Positions 17,171 through 27,100 of a stretch of 46,390 nucleotides of DNA are shown one piece after another; the first letter of the stretch is position 1, and every line of letters begins with the position of its first letter. The position numbers were made by a program, and so were the translations under genes. The stretch is from the IMG/VR virus record IMGVR_UViG_3300001848_000720, positions 1 to 46,390 of that record; one strand, 5' to 3'. The notes below the pieces were generated by a model. It had not been told where the DNA came from, made no database searches, and saw nothing but the letters and a program-made list of their open reading frames with translations. This DNA is from a virus.

Positions 17171-17472
17171 CGTGTTTGATTACAGTTCTGATATTCCACC
17201 AACCAGGCATTCATTTGTTCTTGAAATCGATCCCGCATGAGAGCGCACAATTCTTGCGCGTTGACTGTGATGGGATTTTCATACAGATCCGGGATTACTA
17301 TGGTTTGATCACCGTACAGATTCAAAAACGTGATCATTTCAGGTGAGGCTCGGAACATGCCGCCATGATAACCAAAATTCAATTTGGCTTGATATTTTTC
17401 TTTGATTGTCCGACGTTGTTGAGCGTGGTCAAATCGAGTTCGAGCATGTGCAATCGTGGTGTTGGTATCCAT
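17167..17472 (-). CDS. Small conserved phage protein beside the fibre gene (101 aa)
   Basis: A soluble 101-residue protein with two likely parts: a basic N-terminal helix (RTRFDHAQQRRTIKEKYQ) and a domain with LNFGYHGGMFRASPEM and LYENPITVNAQELC. It lies 37 bp downstream of the large fibre gene and is coupled by ATGA to the glycosyltransferase genes. Small genes placed after phage fibre genes often encode fibre-assembly helpers or regulators, but no motif here proves that. I do not recognise a named family. Confidence 0.72.
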   Translation of the reverse strand: MDTNTTIAHARTRFDHAQQRRTIKEKYQAKLNFGYHGGMFRASPEMITFLNLYGDQTIVIPDLYENPITVNAQELCALMRDRFQEQMNAWLVEYQNCNQTR

Positions 17473-17509
17473 GCTTTATTTTAGCAGGGTTGCACCAACA
17501 CCACAACAA

Positions 17510-20500
17510 TTATCGAGCCAGACTGTAGTTAAATGGATTTTCAGCAAATGCAGCAAAAATGTAATTTGGATTAACGCTACTAGCATTGTAAATAGACGTA
17601 GAATTTCTAATTTTAAATCCGTTGGCAAGAAAGTCAACATAATAAACTGACGGGCCAGATTCATAAATTGCCGCATTGGGGAATAAAGTTAGATCAGCAG
17701 CATTATAAAAATTCCTTGCAGTATCTTCTATTATCCAGTCGCCTGTGCCGTCTGTACGTTTGATCAAAATAAATCTAGGCCTAAATCCCAAATACACAAA
17801 CGGCCCGTCAGCAGCACCATTACCAGTATAAGAACCAAATGCACTGAATCCTGCAACAGGAGCGAAGCAGTAGGTTACATAAGTTCCGCCAGATAAATTT
17901 GTTGCCGTGCTAGTTCCAACAGAAAACACCGAAGATGTTGGAGAAGTACTGTTCCATATTGTGGCATCAGGGCCATACTGCGCGGCGTTACTATTCAAAG
18001 CTATCAAATATTGATTGCTAGTCAAAGAAGTGTGCCAACATTGTTTGTTGTATATTGTACTTCCTGTTCTTGGCATACTCATAAAAAAAGATGGGGCAAC
18101 ACCAAGACCATGTCCCACCGTGGCATTGGCACCTGTGCCAGTCCATGTTGCAATACTAAATCCCGCCGTGGTGTTTACACACACCGTTGAAGTGATAGAA
18201 CCGTTGGTATTGGTTGAGGTAGTTCCTGCCCCGGCCAACCACTGCCATGCCACGTAAGTGTTGGTATTGATGTTGACCCCAACCGAACCGGCATCGCTAC
18301 CCACAGTAAATCCACTACTACCAAACGCGGTCAAGGTATTGGCATCGGTGTATTCTCCAGTCTGACTATTGGAAATCAGGTACTTGGTAGTTCCGCGAAC
18401 TGAATCAAACAGGTTGTTGTTTGTAGCAGCTGATCTGCTCTTGATCCAAACTAGGTCAGGCTTAAATGACACAGAACCCACAGTATCAGACACACTCTGT
18501 GTGGCGCCAGTTCCGGTATAGAGCGAAGCTGCCATATAACCAGCACCGTTCGCGATGGCAGGTGCGGCAAGGTTGGGGGCGCAGAGTGCGGAGTAGCCAG
18601 AGGGCGGAGCATAGCTGAACGGTTGCTGCCCAAAGTTAATACTCCATGATCCACTAGATGACTGCATACTAACCATGGGCTTCCATGGGCTTGATGTGTT
18701 TGTTACTGTTCTGGTTGTTCCCTGAATTACATTATTTTTGTACCAAGTTACAGTGTTATTAGTCGAATCAAATGCTACCCCGATAATATCACCGGCTGTG
18801 TACGTGGATCCAGAAGTGCTGGGGGTGCAACCGTAAATAGTGCCATCTGCTTGATAACCAGCAGCACTATTATTTGGTGAAATATATGTGGCCGATGTGG
18901 CACCTATGCTGTCTACACGACCCTCAAAATAGTATTTCCCCGGTGTAGCAACCATTGTTGCGTATGCATATATTTGCAACAACCCAGATGCAGTGGCTTT
19001 CATGTTTGCATTGGAAAGCGTTGGATTGAGATAGGAAACCGAAGATTGATTTTCTACCGGACTAAAGGTGGGATAATTTCCACTGGGTGTGGTAGCACTG
19101 GCCTGACCAGTACAGTAGGGAGCATCACGCATCTGATCATAGGTGGCATCGGGTGCAATACTGATGTTGTTCGGTGTCCAATTGTTGCTGTTACCACTAA
19201 AATCACTGCATAGAGTAGAAGCCGAAGTGGAATCAGTGAATGGCAAGTAGAAACCATTGGTACCATAGGTACCGGTATACCGGATGGGTACCCAAGTTCC
19301 AGTGGTGGCGTCGGTTTGTCCAAAGCTGGAAGGGGTCAACTGCTGACCATCGATGAAATTGGCTTCGGCAATGTAGCCATCATAAAAGCTGCTAAACCCC
19401 GATGTACCATAGGCACCAAAATTATGCAGCACTGTGCTATTATTAATCCACGAATTGAAATTTTGTGGTGGATAAGTAGCAGTCGAAAAAGAGGTCAGTT
19501 GCACTCCATTAACATAGAGTTTTACACGATTTGATGCTGTTGCTTGTGTTGTGTCTATGGCAGCAACAACATGATACCAAGCCGAAGGGTCACGAAAAAC
19601 CGGGGTGCTAATTATCTGATAAAGCCAATCGTTAGTCACTCCATTTGCAGTGTAATATTCGGCCCACTCTAGACTATCACCACCAAAACACAATATAGAA
19701 ACTTTTTGTGGTGTACCATAACCACTACCTATGTCTGCCCCAAAAATACCATAGGTATTGGCGCTTGATAAAGTTGCTCGCTTGACCCATCCACTCCAGG
19801 TAAAAGTTTGCGTGTTGGTAGTGGTTGCTGGAGTTCTACTCAAATAAGCAGATGCACTAGAACGAAGTCTCAAGGAACGATAGATCTGATAATTCAATGC
19901 AGGATAGGTCACTGCCACTGTGGGAGTACCCCATGTGTTACTTAAACCATTGGCTGTGCTGGGCGGTACGTATCGAACCAAGACCGCAGGTGCCGACCCA
20001 AATGTGGTGAATGGCGAAGCTGTGTCTGTGCCGCCCGAAATATTGCGTGATAGTCCGGGTCCAAATGCACCACCATCCTGCCAGGTAGTGGTAAGAGTCA
20101 ACACGGTACCAGAAGCATCCACTGCGGCCGCAATGCTTATGGTGTCATTGGTATAACCCGACGCTGTATTGGTCAGAGTCATCATGGTGGTTGCTGCTGC
20201 ACCCGGTGTTAGATTGTACCAACCCGTGGTTGTTAGGTTGGGCGAGGGTGTGCCTGTACCGCCAGATCGTGTGAAGCCGGTATAAACACTGGCAGCAATG
20301 GTTTGCGATGCACTGTTTACTCTACCGCTAAGATAAAATGTGCCCACGCTACTAACAAATGTGTTCCAGTCAGCATCGCTGTCAGTGCCAGTAGAAGTCT
20401 TGCTCATGTCTATACGCACTAGACCTCCTGCATTCCAGAAGTATCGTGCTTGGTTGGCGCTGGGGAAAGTCACGGTGTGCTGCCATGTTATCGTCCAGGG

Positions 20501-20899
20501 ATCATTACCATTGCCGGTAGCAGTGGTCACTGCTGTGTTACCGGTCCAGGTTGAGCTAATGGTTCCGCTGGCTGCGGCGTTACCGCGATTGGTAGTGCAG
20601 CTGGTGATATCAGTGGCCACATTGGCCAGCACCGATATGGTATTGCCTGCAACGGGAGCAGTACGCGCAGTAAGCGTGGTACCGGTTTGGCTGCCCATGG
20701 TGCTAAGTGTGTTGACTAGACCCGACCACTGTGTTGCCGTAATTGTGTTTCCAACACTGACTGTGTTTAATGCAGTCTGACCCCATCCCTTGTCACCAGA
20801 TCCGGTACCCCACACATCATTGATATTACTACCCGAGGTGGTGCTAACAAATCCGTTATAGTCAGTTGCTACTATTAAATTTCCCGTTGAATAGGTCAT
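17510..20899 (-). CDS. Large tail-fibre-like protein with LamG- and SPRY-like domains (1129 aa)
   Basis: The N-terminal ~100 residues resemble the fibre N-termini of aquatic phages (DVWGTGSGDKGWGQ). Residues ~335-600 look like a LamG/concanavalin A-like domain: FTWSGWVKR, AWYHVVAAIDT and RVKLYVNGVQL are its usual strand motifs. Residues ~630-765 look SPRY-like (GKYYFEGRVDS, GDIIGVAFDS, TVTWYKNN). The C-terminal third has repeated aromatic beta segments such as DLVWIKSR, VAWQWLAG and PRFILIKRTDG. Such lectin-like folds suit receptor binding on host glycans. An ATGGAAACACA leader lies just before ATG 20899, 10 bp after the preceding fibre gene. Exact position in the tail is unknown. Confidence 0.85.
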   Translation of the reverse strand: MTYSTGNLIVATDYNGFVSTTSGSNINDVWGTGSGDKGWGQTALNTVSVGNTITATQWSGLVNTLSTMGSQTGTTLTARTAPVAGNTISVLANVATDITSCTTNRGNAAASGTISSTWTGNTAVTTATGNGNDPWTITWQHTVTFPSANQARYFWNAGGLVRIDMSKTSTGTDSDADWNTFVSSVGTFYLSGRVNSASQTIAASVYTGFTRSGGTGTPSPNLTTTGWYNLTPGAAATTMMTLTNTASGYTNDTISIAAAVDASGTVLTLTTTWQDGGAFGPGLSRNISGGTDTASPFTTFGSAPAVLVRYVPPSTANGLSNTWGTPTVAVTYPALNYQIYRSLRLRSSASAYLSRTPATTTNTQTFTWSGWVKRATLSSANTYGIFGADIGSGYGTPQKVSILCFGGDSLEWAEYYTANGVTNDWLYQIISTPVFRDPSAWYHVVAAIDTTQATASNRVKLYVNGVQLTSFSTATYPPQNFNSWINNSTVLHNFGAYGTSGFSSFYDGYIAEANFIDGQQLTPSSFGQTDATTGTWVPIRYTGTYGTNGFYLPFTDSTSASTLCSDFSGNSNNWTPNNISIAPDATYDQMRDAPYCTGQASATTPSGNYPTFSPVENQSSVSYLNPTLSNANMKATASGLLQIYAYATMVATPGKYYFEGRVDSIGATSATYISPNNSAAGYQADGTIYGCTPSTSGSTYTAGDIIGVAFDSTNNTVTWYKNNVIQGTTRTVTNTSSPWKPMVSMQSSSGSWSINFGQQPFSYAPPSGYSALCAPNLAAPAIANGAGYMAASLYTGTGATQSVSDTVGSVSFKPDLVWIKSRSAATNNNLFDSVRGTTKYLISNSQTGEYTDANTLTAFGSSGFTVGSDAGSVGVNINTNTYVAWQWLAGAGTTSTNTNGSITSTVCVNTTAGFSIATWTGTGANATVGHGLGVAPSFFMSMPRTGSTIYNKQCWHTSLTSNQYLIALNSNAAQYGPDATIWNSTSPTSSVFSVGTSTATNLSGGTYVTYCFAPVAGFSAFGSYTGNGAADGPFVYLGFRPRFILIKRTDGTGDWIIEDTARNFYNAADLTLFPNAAIYESGPSVYYVDFLANGFKIRNSTSIYNASSVNPNYIFAAFAENPFNYSLAR

Positions 20900-20909
20900 T
20901 GTGTTTCCA

Positions 20910-23354
20910 TTATTTGATCGTAACTATTGCTTCAATTTCGCCCGGCTCGGTGGTGTACTTGTCTTGCAATGCACGACCCAACACGTTAAATGCCGTGATC
21001 TCATCGCTGGTAGCTGCTCTAGCAAAACCATTACCTGCAGAAACCAAACGATCTCCCTTGCGTATCGTGCCCAGAACCTTGACTGGAACACGACCGGTCA
21101 TGGCCACGGGCGGGTGTGTGCTGTCATCACCGGCACCACCGTTCATGAGATAAGCAGGTCTGGTGCTAATTACACCAAAAATCCTGTCGCTGAGTTCGGC
21201 GCGACTACGGGTTATTTCCTTGACACCACCCAACTCTACCACAGTACCGGGTTCAAGGTATTCGTCGGACTCAAATCGTTCGGCCATGTCAGCATATTGT
21301 GCCGACGTCGCTCGTGCGTGTACCACGTTGAAGTAATTGGTGGCATTACCGATATTGGCAGTGGCATTGGCTGCGGTACTAACAATATTGCCCGACACCA
21401 ACAAACGTGCAGAAACCACATCACCCAGAACCGATACTATGCCCGAGGTATTGACATTACCGCCGGTAACATTGCCAGTGGCCGATACCAAGCCCTGGAT
21501 CAACACGCCACTGGTAGTAAACACTGCTACATTACTAGAACCGCCAATGGTAATGTTGGCATTGCCGTTTAACGTGCCAATATTGGCTTCACTGGTACCA
21601 TTAAAGATCTTGGATGCCGATGTGGAAATACCGGTCAGCTGGCTACCGTTACCAAGAATATAGCTACCAGTAACATTGCCACTGGCACTGATAGCACCGG
21701 TAGCAAGAATGTTGCCCGATACGCTAACTGATGCTGCACTGATCGCGCCACCAGTTAATACGTTACCACCTGTGATATTGCCAGTAGCACTGACTGTGGC
21801 TGAATTTACCAAACCACCGGTTATGACATTGCCGCCAATGACATTACCAGCTGCGCTGACATTACCACCTGCGCTGACTGCACCACCAGCAATGACATTG
21901 CCGCCAGTGACATTACCAGAAGCAGCAACCACTACACCGTTGTAAGTGGCTGCAAACATCTGATTGAAGTAATTGGTAGATGAACCAACATTGCCCACAA
22001 CGTTGCTGCCAGACTTGAATACGTTGCCAGTTGTGACATTAGCAACAGTAAGTCCTGCGGTAGTGAACACCGCCACGTTGGAGGTTCCAGCGATACTGAC
22101 AGTGGCATTACCGTCGGAACCAGAAATACTAACGTTAGAATTTCCCCACTCAATCTTCTTTACGCTCACTGCCGCAGAAACGTTGCTGAGATAACCGCCG
22201 TCGCCTAGGAATATAGCAGCAGAAATATTGGCTGCAGAAACAATATTTCCGCTGGCGCTGACGATTCCGCCTGTGGTGATATTACCACCTGTGATGTTGC
22301 CGGCAGCACTGATTGTACCAGCGGAACTGACTGCCCCACCGGTTATGATATTACCACCTGTGATGTTGGCAGTGGCCGAAACTTGACCACCAGTGCGAAG
22401 ATTTCCGCCCGTGATATTACCACCTGCGCTGACTGTGGTGCCCACAGTGGCTGCGTTAGATATAGCAAATGTACCATTGCCACCCAGAACCTGAGCCGAC
22501 ACAACCGGAGTACCGCCTACGTTGGCTGACAATACAAGGTTTCCGCCCGATACCGCAGCATACAGATTGGCATCATTGCTGTTCTGGCTGATGTTGAGCA
22601 CATTGCTAGTGCCCACATAGAGACCATTGTTGTTATTGACTTGCAGTCGTCCGGTGGTGCTGGTATTGGCATCAGACCGCATGAATTGCGAGCTGGTAAG
22701 ACTGTTAAGATAATTGGCGTTGTTTGCTGTACCGGCAAAAATTGAACTATTGGCCGAAGTAAGTGTAATGCCCGGATAAATCGTGGGGTACGTGGCCTGC
22801 AGAGATACCTGTGGTACAAAAGATGATCCATTGTAAACGATACCCACACGAGCATTGTTCACATAGAGACTGGTGATATATTTGGTAGCACCACCACTAT
22901 CTGTAATAGTTTCTGGGATGGCACCTGATGTGCCCTGTGCTGCGCTGTAGGCCGGGCCTACTACCAAGAAAGTTGATCCGGTCCAGACCTTGAGCTGCTG
23001 ATTTACAGTATCAAACCAAAGATCACCGGTCACATTACTTGTGGGTGCCGATGCTGCCGCTGTGGCTGCGCTAATGGTTTTCCATACAGTACCATTGTAG
23101 ACTTTCAGTAGCGAATTGGTTTTATCCCACCATATTTGACCCCGCAATGGTGCTGCTAGTTTGCTAGAAGTGGGGCTTCCTCCACTGCTGTCGCTGCTGA
23201 AATTTTCAAGACTTTGAATAAAATTCTCATCTTGGAAGGCGCCGTACCCCGCGTAATTTTTACCAATCAAAGTTACGCTACTGCTTTGATTCACTGAACC
23301 ATCAGCGATAGTAGCAAAAACTGTGCCGTCTGTGAGTGTTATGGTATATGCCAT
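20910..23354 (-). CDS. Repeat-rich tail-fibre-like protein with C-terminal chaperone-like domain (814 aa)
   Basis: Residues ~1-140 contain two short units of the type GQIWWDKTNSLLKVYNG and GDLWFDTVNQQLKVWTG, common at fibre N-termini. From about 305 to 640 the sequence is built of SA-x2-GN(I/V)TGGN-x2-TGG repeats, at least seven near-complete copies, as expected for a long trimeric beta shaft. The last ~115 residues (from YADMAERFESDEYLEPGTVV) look like a globular end domain and recall the intramolecular chaperone/peptidase G2 type, though self-cleavage is not shown. A perfect TATAAATA late promoter motif lies 22 bp upstream of its ATG. It probably forms part of a long or side tail fibre. Confidence 0.86.
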   Translation of the reverse strand: MAYTITLTDGTVFATIADGSVNQSSSVTLIGKNYAGYGAFQDENFIQSLENFSSDSSGGSPTSSKLAAPLRGQIWWDKTNSLLKVYNGTVWKTISAATAAASAPTSNVTGDLWFDTVNQQLKVWTGSTFLVVGPAYSAAQGTSGAIPETITDSGGATKYITSLYVNNARVGIVYNGSSFVPQVSLQATYPTIYPGITLTSANSSIFAGTANNANYLNSLTSSQFMRSDANTSTTGRLQVNNNNGLYVGTSNVLNISQNSNDANLYAAVSGGNLVLSANVGGTPVVSAQVLGGNGTFAISNAATVGTTVSAGGNITGGNLRTGGQVSATANITGGNIITGGAVSSAGTISAAGNITGGNITTGGIVSASGNIVSAANISAAIFLGDGGYLSNVSAAVSVKKIEWGNSNVSISGSDGNATVSIAGTSNVAVFTTAGLTVANVTTGNVFKSGSNVVGNVGSSTNYFNQMFAATYNGVVVAASGNVTGGNVIAGGAVSAGGNVSAAGNVIGGNVITGGLVNSATVSATGNITGGNVLTGGAISAASVSVSGNILATGAISASGNVTGSYILGNGSQLTGISTSASKIFNGTSEANIGTLNGNANITIGGSSNVAVFTTSGVLIQGLVSATGNVTGGNVNTSGIVSVLGDVVSARLLVSGNIVSTAANATANIGNATNYFNVVHARATSAQYADMAERFESDEYLEPGTVVELGGVKEITRSRAELSDRIFGVISTRPAYLMNGGAGDDSTHPPVAMTGRVPVKVLGTIRKGDRLVSAGNGFARAATSDEITAFNVLGRALQDKYTTEPGEIEAIVTIK
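21440..22440 (-). repeat. Degenerate tandem repeats coding the GNITGGN fibre shaft
   Basis: The minus strand repeats a roughly 40-60 base unit that translates to (S/T)A-x2-GN(I/V)TGGN(I/V)-x-TGG. Seven near-complete copies and several partial ones occur. DNA identity between units is high enough to see by eye, with ACCGGCGGTAA and its variants recurring. Such repeats could allow unequal recombination that changes shaft length. Confidence 0.8.
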
Positions 23355-23376
23355 GTTTAGAACCTAATCTTTGTGA

Positions 23377-23384
23377 TATTTATA
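23377..23384 (-). promoter_or_regulatory. T4-type late promoter motif TATAAATA before the repeat fibre gene
   Basis: A perfect match to the T4 late promoter -10-type element TATAAATA on the minus strand, 22 bp upstream of the ATG at 23354. The stop codon TAA of the upstream 201-residue gene (23380-23382) is embedded in it. The 12-base string TATAAATATCAC recurs exactly at the gp25-like gene. Confidence 0.75.
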
Positions 23385-23985
23385 CGGCGTTGATATTGCT
23401 CAACGTCTGGATACGCAAGGTATAGTCAATCTGTATTTGTCTGTTAAGACTTTTCTGTACCGGGTGAAAAATCACATGTGTGATCAATCGTAAATTTTCT
23501 GCACTACCATTCCAGGCCTTGAGTCCCAACTCATCAAATACATATTCACCATTGAAATCGGTACTGTTGTCAAAGGCCTGCTGCTGTGGTGGTTCACCGT
23601 AATCCAACAAACAGGTGACCAAGATATCAGTATATACATTGCCCGCGGTGTGCAGAACTGTCATTTTGTTATTGATGGGATCCGGATCTGCTGCGCTGTT
23701 TTCATCAACCACTTTGCTATAGGTTTCGTTGTAGAGATTGGCATTTTGCCCCGTGGTATTGGGTGGCAGATACGTGATCACGCCAGTGGGATCTACCGAA
23801 CTACCACCGTTACCAAATGCCATGCTGTAGATATAGCCAAGATTGCGATCACTCAGTGATTGCGCCATGGCGATACTCATATTCTCATAGTGTATGGCAT
23901 TGCATTTATCAACTAGAACTTCACCACTATTGGGGTCGTAGATTTTTACGAAACCCTGTATCTTACATAGTCCCGGCTCTATCAT
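23380..23985 (-). CDS. Phage structural protein of unknown role (201 aa)
   Basis: The N-terminus CKIQGFVKIYDPNSGEVL is followed by a mostly beta protein with a Gly/Ser-rich middle (AFGNGGSSVDPTG) and a C-terminal strand-rich end (QIQIDYTLRIQTL). It resembles conserved virion proteins in T4-like aquatic phages but no named function is recognised. The start overlaps the stop of the 49-codon gene as ATGA, and its N-terminal motif repeats that gene's C-terminal motif. The position between baseplate and fibre genes suggests a tail or fibre-attachment part. Confidence 0.8.
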   Translation of the reverse strand: MIEPGLCKIQGFVKIYDPNSGEVLVDKCNAIHYENMSIAMAQSLSDRNLGYIYSMAFGNGGSSVDPTGVITYLPPNTTGQNANLYNETYSKVVDENSAADPDPINNKMTVLHTAGNVYTDILVTCLLDYGEPPQQQAFDNSTDFNGEYVFDELGLKAWNGSAENLRLITHVIFHPVQKSLNRQIQIDYTLRIQTLSNINAV

Positions 23986-24131
23986 GCTCGCCCCTCCCGC
24001 AAAGTTTGATTGGTCTTGGGGTCAAAAATACGCATATAGGCTTCGACCCTAATGGTGCTATTTTCGTTGGGTTTTTTAGTGGGCTGCGCCACGGTTTGAG
24101 CACTGCTCTGGGGAATGGTATTTGCATTCAT
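23982..24131 (-). CDS. Small paralogous structural protein (49 aa)
   Basis: A 49-codon frame easily missed by length cut-offs. It starts at ATG 24131, ends in a TGA that overlaps the ATG of the next gene, and is preceded by GATAAATA at 24139-24146. The C-terminal half, RVEAYMRIFDPKTNQTL, parallels the N-terminus of the 201-residue neighbour (IQGFVKIYDPNSGEVL), so the two probably share a small strand-turn-strand unit. The N-terminal half is Gln/Pro/Thr-rich and probably unstructured. Similar short proteins occur beside fibre genes in T4-like phages. Confidence 0.78.
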   Translation of the reverse strand: MNANTIPQSSAQTVAQPTKKPNENSTIRVEAYMRIFDPKTNQTLREGRA

Positions 24132-24138
24132 GATTTGT

Positions 24139-24146
24139 TATTTATC
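24139..24146 (-). promoter_or_regulatory. Late promoter-like motif GATAAATA
   Basis: One mismatch from TATAAATA, in the 19-bp gap between the giant gene and the 49-codon gene. Only 7 bp separate it from the ATG at 24131, so the transcript leader would be very short or absent. Confidence 0.5.
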
Positions 24147-24150
24147 CACC

Positions 24151-27100
24151 CTATCTATCGGTCAAGAACCTTGCGGCCACTCCGGGATTTTCCTGTAGCG
24201 ATTCCGCTCGTTCAGCCGGTGTTGCAATAGAATACCACCAGGTTCCTCGACGCTGTAATATCACTACTTCCACACCGGGCGGGGGTGCTATTTGTGGATC
24301 TAGCTCACCCGGCAACGCCACAAATTCTATAGCAACTGGATCAAAATCTGTAGCTATCCAGTGATATGTGCTGTTACCAGCTTCGCCTGCTCTATATTGG
24401 CGCACACCACCCACATAAACTTCAATGCTGTCTACCCAAATTGTGCTGCTATCACCAAAATCTTGGGTGGTAATACTGGGGGCGTAAAATACCGAAGTGC
24501 TGCCATCGCCTACACCGGTATCGCTCACATAGTAGTCCTGGTACTGTTGTTCCAAGAGATTACCGCGTCCCATGCTGTACACACTGTCACCCACATTGTG
24601 GCTGTCAGCAGCAGTACCGGCAGTACCACGACGCAGGCCCGATATAGAATTAGTGGTTAGATTGCGTTCACGATAAGTGATTCGTTCGCCACCTATGGTC
24701 ACTACACCAAACACACCCAGGGCCAAGGCCGGCGCTGTAAGTGCCGCAGCATTTTCCACGTAGATCACATCATCAGTAATGGCTATCGGTGCCGTGACTC
24801 GTGTGGTAGTGGCCTGTGTGATACGGTAGGTGGCCTGTACACCACGCATGTCCTGGAACACACGAAACTCAGCAGTTTCGGGTACCACGCTGTTGGTGAA
24901 TATGGTCACCGCTAGAATCTGATTGGTCTTGATAGTACCTAGATTCAACACTAATACAGATCCCTGCATCACAAAATCTTCACCTTCAAACAATCTCTGA
25001 CCATCCAGTGTGGCCCAGACTCGATTTGCTGGTACTGCGCGACCTAGATCAAACTCGTTACTGTAGATCAATGCGCTGGTGCTATAATCAAAACTGCCCG
25101 ATGTATTGTTAAACGCATCGGTGGTGCTGCTGCGACTGTACACAGTACCCGATGCTGTACCAGTACCAGATCCCACATTTGTGCCAGGGGTACCTGCGGC
25201 CACAAATGTTACTCCTACAGTATTGCTGGCAGCACCTATGGCCATGAAGTCCGTGGTTCCCACTGTGACAATGGTATAGGTTTCACCTACCAAAAATGCA
25301 CCAGCATTGACTATCCCAGTTGCGCCGGCAGTCACAAAGTCAGGATCATAATTGGTGCTATCATATCCTTGAATAACTGGCGTGTTTTGCGGAACTGGCC
25401 CATAGAAGCACTGTGTAAGCGCGTTTTGTTGTGAGGTATCATTCCAGGTTGTTATAGCAAATACATCACCAAGGTTCACACCGGTACGTATTTCTAATTG
25501 GTTGTCAACCACGACATAGTCAGATCTGGTGCTAACCGAGATCAAAACCTGTGCGCCGTCGGCTGGGGGATTTACAAATACCACCTGGCGTCCCGGAGTA
25601 TTGGATCCGCTCCAGTTGGTAACACTGTAGTCACCCACGATGCTGCCAGATCCCTGTATCTGCAATATGCTATCAACCCACACTTGTACATCTGTGGCTG
25701 CATCAATGTTGCTTTGGTTCCAACCGTAATCATATCCTAGGCGTTGTGGTAAACCAAAGCTGTGTGATGTACCATCACCAATCCACTCAATGCCAGCCGC
25801 TGGTGTCAATCGTAGACCGTTCCTGGTGACCACTAGATTTGCAGGGTTAGTGCCTTCGAGACTGTTTGTGAGCATGATAGTGGCCGAAGATACTATGTTG
25901 CTGTCAGCAATCTGATATTGTACCTGGGGCGTGCTCCAGCCGTAGACCGTGGTGGCCTGTCCTGTGCCGGTGCCCACACCCGTGGCCACAAATGTCACTC
26001 CCACAGTGTTGCTGGCAGCACCGATACTGATCCAATTGGTAGTGCCCACACTGGTTATGGTATAACTACGACCAACCACAAAATCCCCAGCTGTGGTCTG
26101 GTCTAGACCCAATGCCACGAGACTGATACCAGTAGAAGCAGTTATCGTGTCATCTATGGTCACGATACTTTGTTGTTGTGGCACAAATGGTTGCCAATAT
26201 AACAAATTATCCAGCGTGATCCCTGCAGGTACGGGCTGTATAGATCTAAAATAGATAGTACCAAAACTGTTGAGGTCGTTGACTAGAATATTTTGATCAT
26301 AGCTGTTGTTGATATTCCACGATTCGCTGGGCACCCATGCTTCCCATTGATAGAGATCACTGGCTTGACCATCTAGCAATAGCATGATGCTGTTGATTTC
26401 GGCAGCATTAACAGGTATGATGATTTGATTGTCTACCAGATCTGCACCGGTAAGATCCACGCGGTACAACTGATTGCCGCCGCCGGCGCCATACACAGTG
26501 ATGTCGATGTTGTCACCATAATTGACATTGCTGCTGGGCAGTATTGAAACAGTGCGATTGACCCAATCAATAGCGTAATCAATACCCAATGCTAGATCAC
26601 GATTGGTAGTGGTATTGCTGACCAAGACTTGGGCCACAAATGACAATATACCATCCCAAGATGCCGAATCGGTATTGGTATCATATTGGAAAATACGAGA
26701 TCCAATAGAGAAGCCATGACCACTGCGAGTCCAATCTGCACCAGGTCTGGTATACACTCTGAGATCTAGTGTGTCAAATTCGCTACCATTTACCAGTTCT
26801 TGGGGTGCATGACCTTCTGTTAGACCCAGATATTTTCCACCATCAACATTGATGTCGGTGGGGCGTGTGCCCAAATATATATCAGCAAAGCTGCTGGAAT
26901 AGATTGTGTTCAAGGGATCTGTGGCCTGGAAATCTTCTCCCCAGACCTGTTCAGCAGGATAATCAATCCCATCAATCAAGAGCGGTAGATCCAGACCCGG
27001 GGCATTGACACCGGCCACGTAAAAGCCCTGGGTGCGATCTACTCCACCTAGACTTGAGGCCGGAACAGGTACCCAGTTTTCAAGATCAAACGTGGGTCCA

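Noticed and set aside
20901-21572. Plus-strand frame of 223 codons opposite the fibre gene
   Set aside because: It arises from repeat-biased codon use of the fibre gene and has no plausible protein features.
21440-22440. CRISPR-like array
   Set aside because: The repeats are in frame, degenerate and code for a regular fibre shaft; there are no constant-length repeats with unique spacers.
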